Positions 35,181 to 42,707 of a stretch of DNA of 64,000 bases are shown in pieces (positions within the stretch are counted from its first letter, which is position 1; the number at the start of each line of letters is the position of its first letter). A model generated the notes under the pieces. It ran no database searches and was not told where the DNA came from. It saw nothing but the letters and a program-made list of their open reading frames with translations. Made by a program: the position numbers and the translations under genes. The stretch is from Mucilaginibacter cryoferens. Its GTDB lineage: Bacteria; Bacteroidota; Bacteroidia; Sphingobacteriales; Sphingobacteriaceae. The stretch spans positions 186,001 through 250,000 of the forward strand of contig NZ_JACHCR010000004.1 in assembly GCF_014205845.1 (NCBI RefSeq), given 5' to 3'.

Positions 35181-37178
35181 ATGATATCAATGAGAAGAAT
35201 AACCACTATCGCCGGACTAATTTGTTTTATGGTATATAGCAATCTGGCAGCACAGGAAACCAGTTTAACGCTTGATTTAACAAAACCCGCGGCAAATGTT
35301 AGCCCCAGGTTGTATGGGCTGATGACTGAAGAAATCAATTACTCGTACGACGGAGGCTTGTATGCCGAATTGATAAGAAACCGCATTTTTAAAGATGATG
35401 GCAAATCGCCAGTAAATTGGTCGGTAGTACAGGATGCTGGTGGAAAGGGAAACATCATATTAGATCATAAAAATGATATTAATAGTGCTTTAACTACCTG
35501 CCTGCAGCTTACTGTTGAGGATGCCTCGGGGCGGGTAGGTGTAGCTAATGGAGGGTATTGGGGTATCCCTGTTAAGCCATCAACCGCTTATAAAGCATCG
35601 TTTTATGCAAAAGCAACAGATAATGCTGTTGGTCCGCTTACGGTATCTATCGAAACTAGTGATGGAACGGTTAAGTTTGCCGAGGCCCAGGTTACGCTGG
35701 ATAAAGGGGGATGGAAAAAATATGCTGTAACGCTAAATACCGCGGCCGGCATTAAACCAACCAATTTAACCCGTTTTGTAATAAGTACAAAAAAGGCAGG
35801 TACCTATTGGTTCAATCTCGTTTCCCTGTTTCCGCCAACATTTAACAACCGGCCCAACGGTAATCGCATAGATATTATGAACCTGATGGCAGATATGAAG
35901 CCTTCATTTTTACGATTCCCTGGTGGCAATTTCCTCGAGGGCGATTTTTTCGCAACCCGCTTCCCCTGGAAAACTACCCTGGGAGCATTGGAAGATAGGC
36001 CCGGGCACCCCGGTTGCTGGAGTTACAGGGCATCAGATGGTATGGGGCTGCTGGAGTTTTTACAATGGTGCGAGGATTTAAAAATGGAGCCGCTATTGGC
36101 GGTTTATGCAGGCTATACGCTTAAAGGCGATCATATGGATGCCGGCCCATTTCTAAAACCTTTTGTTGATGAAGCCCTGGAAGAAATTGAATACGTTACA
36201 GGTGATATACATACCAAATGGGGGGCGAAGCGTGCGCAGGACGGGCATCCGGAACCATTTAAGTTAAATTATATTGAAGTAGGAAACGAGGATGGTTTTG
36301 ACAGATCGGGAAGCTACGAAGCACGTTTTACCCAGTTTTACGATGCCATAAAAGCAAAATACCCTCAGTTGCAGATCATCTCTACTGTGGGCGGGCGCGA
36401 TCCGCTTGGTATGCGGTTTAATGTTAAAACAAGTACGCCGCAGGTAGTAGATGAACATTACTACCGTACAGCCTGGGAAATGGAGGAAGATGCCGCCCAC
36501 TATGATAATTATGACCGCAGCGGCCCCAAAATTTTTGTTGGCGAATGGGCTACAAGAGAAGGGAGCCCTACTACCAATATGAACGCCGCTATTGGCGATG
36601 CCGCCTGGATGACGGGTATGGAGCGCAATGCCGATCATGTGATCATGTCATGCTACGCTCCGTTATTTGTAAATGTAAATCATGGGGGAATGCAATGGGA
36701 ATCAGACCTGATCGGCTATAACGCGTTATCCAGTTATGGTTCGCCATCTTATTACGCGCAAAAAATGTTTAGCACTTACCTGGGCAATCAGGTTATAGCT
36801 ATTACGGGTAATGCCATCCCTGTGCAAACGCGCCACGCAACAAAAAAAGATAGTGCCGCCAGAGTGGTGCCGAAGTCAATACCCGCGTTATTTTATGTTG
36901 CCACCCGGGATACTAAAACCAATATGCTGTATATAAAAGTGGTAAATGCATCTGGCAATGTAACGCCTGTAACCATCAATTTGCAAGGTGTTGAGAAGAT
37001 AGCTTCAACAGGCAAAATTACGGTATTGAAAAGCGATAAGCCCGATGATACCAATACTATAGATGAACCTTTAAAAATTAAACCACAGGAATATGATATC
37101 AAAGGTATAAAAAAATCATTCACCCGTAAGTTCGATCCTTATTCAATAAGCATACTTCAAATTAAATTGGGTAAATAG
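35181..37178 (+). CDS. Alpha-L-arabinofuranosidase, GH51 family
   Basis: This 665-residue protein has a signal peptide (about 1-24). A carbohydrate-binding-like beta domain covers about 75-210, followed by a (beta/alpha)8 GH51 catalytic domain and a C-terminal beta domain. The acid/base is Glu370 in YIEVGNEDGFD and the nucleophile is Glu455 in VGEWATREG. It should release arabinose from arabinan or arabinoxylan in the periplasm. No SusC/SusD pair lies nearby, so it is not part of a visible utilisation locus here. Confidence 0.9.
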   Translation: MISMRRITTIAGLICFMVYSNLAAQETSLTLDLTKPAANVSPRLYGLMTEEINYSYDGGLYAELIRNRIFKDDGKSPVNWSVVQDAGGKGNIILDHKNDINSALTTCLQLTVEDASGRVGVANGGYWGIPVKPSTAYKASFYAKATDNAVGPLTVSIETSDGTVKFAEAQVTLDKGGWKKYAVTLNTAAGIKPTNLTRFVISTKKAGTYWFNLVSLFPPTFNNRPNGNRIDIMNLMADMKPSFLRFPGGNFLEGDFFATRFPWKTTLGALEDRPGHPGCWSYRASDGMGLLEFLQWCEDLKMEPLLAVYAGYTLKGDHMDAGPFLKPFVDEALEEIEYVTGDIHTKWGAKRAQDGHPEPFKLNYIEVGNEDGFDRSGSYEARFTQFYDAIKAKYPQLQIISTVGGRDPLGMRFNVKTSTPQVVDEHYYRTAWEMEEDAAHYDNYDRSGPKIFVGEWATREGSPTTNMNAAIGDAAWMTGMERNADHVIMSCYAPLFVNVNHGGMQWESDLIGYNALSSYGSPSYYAQKMFSTYLGNQVIAITGNAIPVQTRHATKKDSAARVVPKSIPALFYVATRDTKTNMLYIKVVNASGNVTPVTINLQGVEKIASTGKITVLKSDKPDDTNTIDEPLKIKPQEYDIKGIKKSFTRKFDPYSISILQIKLGK

Positions 37179-37199
37179 TTTTTAATATAAGACTGTTAA

Positions 37200-37234
37200 T
37201 AACGAGGCCGCTCCGTTTTGGGGTGGCCTTGTTA
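37200..37234 (+). terminator. Hairpin after the arabinofuranosidase gene
   Basis: TAACGAGGCCGCTCC pairs with GGGGTGGCCTTGTTA, with G-T pairs, around a 5-base loop. There is no strong T-run, so efficiency is uncertain. Confidence 0.55.
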
Positions 37235-37321
37235 GTTAGTGATTCTTTTCAGTAAAAGGAATTTTGATGGAAATGAAAATTTAAGGTACTTTTATTTGTT
37301 TCAATCAAAAAACAACACTGC

Positions 37322-37911
37322 ATGCCAAACTTATATATTATAGCCGGCTGTAATGGTGCAGGTAAAACTACAGCGAGTTTTACCGTTTTGCCAGAGATTC
37401 TTAATTGTAACCAATTTGTTAATGCCGATAATATAGCAGTTGGCATCTCTCCATTTGATCCCGAGAGTGTTGCCATTGAAGCTGGCCGGGTCATGCTGGC
37501 GAGGATTGAGAACTTTTAATAAAGAAGATTGATTTTGCGATAGAAACAACACTTTCTACAAGAAGTTATGTGGCATTAATTAAAAAGGTTCAACAACAAG
37601 ATTATAAAATTACGTTACTTTATTTCTGGTTAAGTTCGCCGTAAATGGCAATCGAGCGTGTTGCTACACGGGTAAGTGAAGGCGGTCACAATATACCCGA
37701 AGATGTGATTATTCGTAGATATTATAGAGGGATAAGCAATTTAATAAAACTATATATTCCTATTTGCAATAAATGGCTTGTAATTAATAACACAGGCGTA
37801 GGGGCCGAATTTGTTGCTCAAAGCCGAGACCAATTTGAAATAAACATATTAAAAGCCGATATTTGGGATACAATTTTAACTCAAAGCAATGATAGCCAAT
37901 ACAAATACTGA
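37322..37911 (+). pseudogene. Zeta-type toxin (P-loop kinase) with a frameshift and a nonsense codon
   Basis: The sequence starts MPNLYIIAGCNGAGKTTASF, a zeta-toxin P-loop, and continues to EAGRVMLARIENF, where the frame stops at 37519. The adjacent frame continues the same protein (KKIDFAIETTLSTRSYVALI, then TLLYFWLSSP), so one base was lost near 37505-37515. It then meets a TAA at 37642-37644 and resumes with MAIERVATRVSEGGHNIPED to 37911. Two independent lesions separate the P-loop from the substrate-binding part. An active toxin is very unlikely. Confidence 0.85.
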
Positions 37912-37912
37912 T

Positions 37913-38080
37913 ATGAGTATAGATGAGTTAGCATCAAAAGTTATGGAGGGTATAAAAAAATCCAATCGTAAGTTGGTTGAAAACGCCGCTTTGCATAACA
38001 GAAGCCTTATAGTTGGCGATGATAAAGGCTGTTTTAAGGCTGTACCTGCAAAAGAATTGCTAAAAAAGCTGCTTAAATAG
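37913..38080 (+). CDS. Small protein paired with the zeta-type toxin remnant (putative antitoxin)
   Basis: This small intact gene encodes about 55 residues (MSIDELASKVMEGIKKSNRKL and onward, ending VPAKELLKKLLK). It starts one base after the stop of the toxin remnant; an ATG at 37889 inside the remnant would add 8 residues. Similar short genes accompany zeta-type kinases in Bacteroidota, so an antitoxin role is plausible but inferred mainly from position. Confidence 0.55.
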   Translation: MSIDELASKVMEGIKKSNRKLVENAALHNRSLIVGDDKGCFKAVPAKELLKKLLK

Positions 38081-38194
38081 GGTAAATGGCCTGCATAAAT
38101 CGCTTCATAGGGATTTTATCATTCCTTCTCCGCCTGCGAATAAAGCCCATTAATTCCCTTTGATAAAATGTTTATCAGTTGAGTTTAAATAAAA

Positions 38195-38230
38195 GTAATT
38201 GGTTTATATATCTTTAGCCTAACCAATTAC
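38195..38230. promoter_or_regulatory. 10-bp inverted repeat around a -7-like box
   Basis: GTAATTGGTT (38195-38204) and AACCAATTAC (38221-38230) are perfect reverse complements with a 16-base spacer. The spacer contains TATCTTTA (38209-38216), close to the -7 consensus. The dyad ends 4 bases before the ATG at 38235, so it could be an operator or a start-site hairpin. Confidence 0.45.
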
Positions 38231-38234
38231 AATC

Positions 38235-38945
38235 ATGAATTTAAAATCGGTAGCTTTTTTAGCATCACTTATCTTGGTTTCGACTATAGCCTATGCGCAG
38301 CAAACAATAAAAACCATCCAGATCAATATAGATACACTGCTCAACGCCCGCCCGGTTACCACATTTGCCAATGGTAAATTAGCAAGCTGGACAAAAGGTA
38401 TTGATGGCAATGGCCAGGGAGATGGCTACCTTACTATGGCGGCTGCTTTGTTTAATGGCGATAAAAGCCCGCATGCCTTGCCCGATAATCCGCTTATTGC
38501 GCCAACATCGTTGCATCCGGCAATTAAACTGCACTATAATAATGGCGATAGTATAAGTTCTCAGGCGCGTTATGTATCTGGCGAGGGAGAATTTGCCTTT
38601 GATGTGCCTGATAAAAAATATAAGGGGCTTTATTTAAGCCTTACCAGTGCCGAGGGCTCATCGCAGTTGTTGGTTGAATTTATTTATAAAGATGGTTCTG
38701 AAACGCGAAGTTTTACATTGCCCGATTACTACAACGATATTGCCCAGGGCGATGAAAACCTGAGCTATGCAGTGCATAACCTTGCCAAGTGGGGCAAAAA
38801 AGATGTGATGGCCGAAACCGACCATCATAACATTGATGTGCTCAATATTCGCCCCAACCCTAAGCGGGTGCTTAAACGTATCAGCGTAAAAAAAAATAAG
38901 CCCGGTTTCCTGGTTTTTTGGGCAGCTACGGGTGTGGTGTTTTAA
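38235..38945 (+). CDS. Secreted protein of unknown function
   Basis: This 236-residue protein has a signal peptide (about 1-21, ending AYAQ) and a mainly beta-rich body. Recognisable stretches are AGGLAS-free: FANGKLASWTKGIDGNGQG, LYLSLTSAEGSSQLLVEFIY and the C-terminal FLVFWAATGVVF. I cannot assign a family; the layout suggests a carbohydrate-binding-like beta sandwich. It appears to be transcribed alone. Confidence 0.65.
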   Translation: MNLKSVAFLASLILVSTIAYAQQTIKTIQINIDTLLNARPVTTFANGKLASWTKGIDGNGQGDGYLTMAAALFNGDKSPHALPDNPLIAPTSLHPAIKLHYNNGDSISSQARYVSGEGEFAFDVPDKKYKGLYLSLTSAEGSSQLLVEFIYKDGSETRSFTLPDYYNDIAQGDENLSYAVHNLAKWGKKDVMAETDHHNIDVLNIRPNPKRVLKRISVKKNKPGFLVFWAATGVVF

Positions 38946-39003
38946 ACACCAATTGTGTTAAAAATATGCTGGCGAATACCATTAGCCAGAAAGTGCATCA
39001 GCG

Positions 39004-40605
39004 TTAAATGGCTTTTATTTCCATTATCTTATGTTCAAATTCATCATTGCTGATATTTGACTTGCCTTTAATACGGGCCTTGTAATTGTAAATGGTGTTT
39101 ACGGAGTACTCCAAAATGTGCGCTATTTTTTCGGTATCGCTGATGCCTAACCTTATCAGGGCGAAAATGCGTAAATCTGTATTGAGTAATTGATTGGGGA
39201 GCAGTTTTACATGGTTGTCTTCGCAAAACAAAGCATTATAGTCATACACAAAATTGGGGAAGATCTTGAGGAAAGCTTTATCAAAATTAATGAACAACTC
39301 TTCGCGCTCTTTGGTAAGGTTAATGTTGTTTACCAGTAACCGGATATCATCATAGCGTTTGGTGGTAAGCTTGTTATCAACCGAGCGTTTAAATTTATCT
39401 AGCTTGTTAATATATTCTGCTATAAGGTTAAAGTAATAGCCTATATACTCTTCCTTTATCTTGTCAGCTTCGTTTAGTTTGTTGATGCTTTGCTGTAGGT
39501 TATGGTTGGCTTCAAGGATCACCTTATCGGCCAGTTTTAGTTTTTGTAATTGTTTATAAATAATCACGGCAAAAACCACCACAATAATAGCCAGCACGGT
39601 TAACAGGGATGCATACAGGAATAAAACCTGGCGCTGTTGCTCTACATAACTAATGCGCTCGCCGGCAATAACGGGCAAAATGGCGCTTACCTGAATTTTG
39701 CGCTGCCGGGCACCGTAATAAACGGCATCGTCGAGGGCTTGCTTTATAAATACATAGGCATTTTTTACATCGCCATGCTGGTGCAGTAGCTGAGCCAGGG
39801 TGGTCATGGCAGCGGCTTCTTTGGTTGATGATTTGGCATCGGCAATGGCGGCCTGGATGAGCAAGGCAATAGCTTTTTCGGGTTGGTTGGCCCGGATATA
39901 AATATCGCTTAGCGTTGATGTGGTAACTGCAAATTCATGGTCGCTTAGTTTATATTTATTTATCAGTAAACTTAAATTGGCTATAGCCTTATCTGTATAG
40001 CCGCTTTTTAAAAACTTTAATCCATTATAATAAAGATAACCGAAGGAGTTGGTTTTGCAAAGGGCGCTGGCAGAATCGATATACTTCACAGCACGGCTGT
40101 TGTAAATGGGGGTATAGTAGTTATCCTTATCAAAATCGGCCAGGTCATAATACGTTCGTGCGGTTAAAAAGTAGTATTCTTTGCGGGCTTCGTTATCCAG
40201 CAGCTTTACGTTTACAGTTTTAAGTGAATCGAAAGTTTCTTTAAACATCCCCGATGACAGGAGTATAAAGCCCAGTTTAATACGGCTGTAAGCTATCTTT
40301 TCGGGGTCGTTTAATAAATGACCAACCTGTTGCAGCCTTTGGGCGTAATTAAAAGCTTCATCGTAATTAAATGATTTATATTCATTATACAGGCTTAGGT
40401 ATACCTTGTACTTAAGGTTCAGATCGGGGTTTTCGGCATTGGAAAGCTCTTTTTTTAGTTTTTCAATGCGGGCCAGTTTAATATCGTCGTAATCCTTTTT
40501 CTTGTTAATCACGCTGTTAAGTCGGGTTAAAAGGCTGTCATAACCTTCGGCCCAAACAACGGAGCAGGTAAATAGAAGAGCAAGCAGGAGTAAACTTTTT
40601 TTCAT
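39004..40605 (-). CDS. DUF6377 family TPR-membrane regulator
   Basis: This protein of about 533 residues has a signal peptide (MKKSLLLLALLFTCSVVWAE). TPR-like repeats cover about 60-310, one transmembrane segment about 325-350, and a coiled coil follows. The C-terminal part has LNTDLRIFALIRLGISDTEKIAHILEYSVNTIYNYKARIKGKS, a LuxR-like helix-turn-helix. This matches DUF6377, a Bacteroidota membrane-tethered regulator. I chose the ATG at 40605 because it begins the signal peptide; an upstream ATG at 40722 would cover a long hairpin. Confidence 0.85.
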   Translation of the reverse strand: MKKSLLLLALLFTCSVVWAEGYDSLLTRLNSVINKKKDYDDIKLARIEKLKKELSNAENPDLNLKYKVYLSLYNEYKSFNYDEAFNYAQRLQQVGHLLNDPEKIAYSRIKLGFILLSSGMFKETFDSLKTVNVKLLDNEARKEYYFLTARTYYDLADFDKDNYYTPIYNSRAVKYIDSASALCKTNSFGYLYYNGLKFLKSGYTDKAIANLSLLINKYKLSDHEFAVTTSTLSDIYIRANQPEKAIALLIQAAIADAKSSTKEAAAMTTLAQLLHQHGDVKNAYVFIKQALDDAVYYGARQRKIQVSAILPVIAGERISYVEQQRQVLFLYASLLTVLAIIVVVFAVIIYKQLQKLKLADKVILEANHNLQQSINKLNEADKIKEEYIGYYFNLIAEYINKLDKFKRSVDNKLTTKRYDDIRLLVNNINLTKEREELFINFDKAFLKIFPNFVYDYNALFCEDNHVKLLPNQLLNTDLRIFALIRLGISDTEKIAHILEYSVNTIYNYKARIKGKSNISNDEFEHKIMEIKAI

Positions 40606-40662
40606 ACAAAAAGGGGTGGATAAAGGCCTGGAGCCGATAGCCATACAGTGATTTTTAATTGG

Positions 40663-40702
40663 TTTTATGGTATCGGTACCATGTAGCACCGATACCATAA
40701 AA
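40663..40702. promoter_or_regulatory. Perfect 15-bp inverted repeat in the divergent intergenic region
   Basis: TTTTATGGTATCGGT and ACCGATACCATAAAA are exact reverse complements with a 10-base loop. It lies in the 315-base gap between the divergent DUF6377 and dehydrogenase genes, 58 bases upstream of the DUF6377 start. It may be an operator or a leader hairpin; it could also act as a terminator in either direction. The rest of the gap (40606-40920) shows nothing else. Confidence 0.6.
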
Positions 40703-40920
40703 TTATAAAAATAAGTTAACATGACGGCAGTGATTTTGGAGCCGGCAAAGGAGAGCAGGGCTAAACCGGATTAGCATACAAACAGCTATGGCGATCAATA
40801 GGTAGCATTGCATCAACAGATTTAGTTGTTTTTAGAGCAAATTATTTAAACATTTATGCTCCAAATTCCTTTTACTACCGGCAAATACCTGCTGCTGATG
40901 ATTACCAGCATACTTTCCGG

Positions 40921-42693
40921 ATGAAGAACAACACTTTTTTACCAGCTAAAAGGCTATTAACTCTTTTGTTAATGTGTATTGTTACCATGGCGATAGTCAG
41001 CTTTGTAGTCAATAATAAAAAAATCAGAAGCCTTGCCGCCAACCCCGATAATGGAGGCCTGTTCCTTCCGGGGAATTTTAAGGCAGTTGTTGTAATAGAT
41101 AGCCTTGCCGGGCGGGCAAGGCACCTTGCGGTAAACAGCAATGGGGATATTTATATAAAACTACGCTTCCCGGATTCTATTGGCGGTAATGTTGCAGCAC
41201 GTGATACCGATGGCGATGGTAAAGCCGATATTATAGAAAAATTTGGTAATTACGATGACAAAGGGCCCTATGGTACAGGCATGCGCATTCACAAAGGGTA
41301 TCTGTATTTCAGTTCGGAGGTAAATGTTTACAGGACTAAGTTGAACCCCAATACATTGGTGCCCGATGGGCCGTTAGAGTTGATATTGCATGATGTGCAT
41401 GGCGAGCACGAGCATGATGCCAAGCCCATAGCTTTTGATAATGACGGCCATATGTACATCGCTTTTGGCGCGCCATCAAATGCTTGCCAGGAGCAAAACC
41501 GGGTACCCGGTTCGCCGGGAATTAAGGGGTGCCCGTTGTTGCAGGAGTACGGCGGCATATGGCAGTTTGATGAGGCTAAACCAAACCAGCAGCAAAAGGA
41601 TGGTATACGATATGCTACGGGTTTGCGCAGTGTGGTAGCCATGGATTGGAATACTGCCGATAACTGTCTTTATGTAGTAGCGCACGGCCGCGATGATCTG
41701 CGCTTGCTATTCCCTAAAAAGTTTAGCGCCTGGCAAAGCGCGGTAGCACCGGCCGAAGAGTTTCTGAAAATAAAGCAAGGTACCGATGTAGGTTGGCCAT
41801 ACTACTATTACGACCCTATAAAACATAAAAAACTGCTAAACCCGGAGTATGGCGGTGATGGGATAAAAACAGGCAGCGGCGCTAAATATGCCCAGCCGCT
41901 GATTGCCTTCCAGGCGCACTGGGCGCCTAACGACCTGCTGTTTTACACCGGAGACCAGTTCCCGGCAAGGTATAAGAACGGGGCGTTTATAGCTTTCCAT
42001 GGCTCTACCAACCGCTCGCCTTACCCGCAGGCTGGTTTTTTTGTGGCATTTGTGCCGTTTAAAAATGGTATACCAACCGGCAAGTGGGAAATATTTGCCG
42101 ATGGTTTTGCAGGCCGCAATACCGTGGTAAGTGTAAGTGATGCCGTTTGCCGGCCAATGGGGCTATCCATGGGGCCCGATGGTTCGCTTTATGTGAGCGA
42201 TACGGAAAAAGGGAGAGTATGGCGCATTTTTTACCAGGGCAATAAAGCCCGGTTTAACAATGGCATGCTTGCCAAAATGGAGTTACGTAAAAAATTGCCC
42301 AACTTTAAAATACCAGATCAGCGGCGTAACAATATAGCCACCGGTATGCTTAAAGGCGGGGCAAAAATATATGCTACCTATTGCGCTAACTGCCATCAGA
42401 AAAACGGCAGGGGCGATGGTAATTTATTTCCACCCCTCGGTGGCTCCGAATGGGTTACAGGTGGTAAGTACATGGAAAAAGACCTTGCCATACAGGTATT
42501 GCTTAATGGACTTGAAGGGCCTGTTAAAGTAAAAAACAAGCCTTACAACAGCGTAATGCCTAAACATAGCTTTTTAAGCGACAATGATATTGCGCAGGTG
42601 CTCACTTATATCCGCAGTAATTTTGGTAACAATAGCAGTTTGGTTACGGCATCGGAGGTAAAAAAAAATAGGGCAAGTTTACCTGTTAAGTAA
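40921..42693 (+). CDS. PQQ-type sugar dehydrogenase (sorbosone dehydrogenase-like) with a C-terminal cytochrome c domain
   Basis: This 590-residue protein has an N-terminal membrane anchor or signal (about 12-32). A six-bladed beta-propeller of the GSDH/sorbosone dehydrogenase type covers about 45-460, with GMRIHKGYLYFSSEVNVYR and MGPDGSLYVSDTEKGRVWRI. A cytochrome c domain covers about 475-575, with the heme motif CANCH (488-492) and the distal Met in MPKHSFLSD. It should oxidise a sugar or aldehyde in the periplasm and pass electrons through its own heme. The cofactor is inferred from the family. Confidence 0.88.
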   Translation: MKNNTFLPAKRLLTLLLMCIVTMAIVSFVVNNKKIRSLAANPDNGGLFLPGNFKAVVVIDSLAGRARHLAVNSNGDIYIKLRFPDSIGGNVAARDTDGDGKADIIEKFGNYDDKGPYGTGMRIHKGYLYFSSEVNVYRTKLNPNTLVPDGPLELILHDVHGEHEHDAKPIAFDNDGHMYIAFGAPSNACQEQNRVPGSPGIKGCPLLQEYGGIWQFDEAKPNQQQKDGIRYATGLRSVVAMDWNTADNCLYVVAHGRDDLRLLFPKKFSAWQSAVAPAEEFLKIKQGTDVGWPYYYYDPIKHKKLLNPEYGGDGIKTGSGAKYAQPLIAFQAHWAPNDLLFYTGDQFPARYKNGAFIAFHGSTNRSPYPQAGFFVAFVPFKNGIPTGKWEIFADGFAGRNTVVSVSDAVCRPMGLSMGPDGSLYVSDTEKGRVWRIFYQGNKARFNNGMLAKMELRKKLPNFKIPDQRRNNIATGMLKGGAKIYATYCANCHQKNGRGDGNLFPPLGGSEWVTGGKYMEKDLAIQVLLNGLEGPVKVKNKPYNSVMPKHSFLSDNDIAQVLTYIRSNFGNNSSLVTASEVKKNRASLPVK

Positions 42694-42703
42694 GCCTTGC
42701 CCT
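42661..42703 (-). terminator. Intrinsic terminator of the STAND ATPase gene, overlapping the dehydrogenase end
   Basis: AGGGCAAG and CTTGCCCT form an 8-bp stem. On the minus strand it is followed by ATTTTTTTTT, an ideal U-run. That run is the complement of the A-rich final codons of the convergent dehydrogenase gene, so the terminator sits inside coding sequence. Confidence 0.65.
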
Positions 42704-42707
42704 GGTA

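Noticed and set aside
40606..40722. N-terminal extension of the DUF6377 protein
   Set aside because: It would precede a perfect signal peptide and would cover the 15-bp palindrome.
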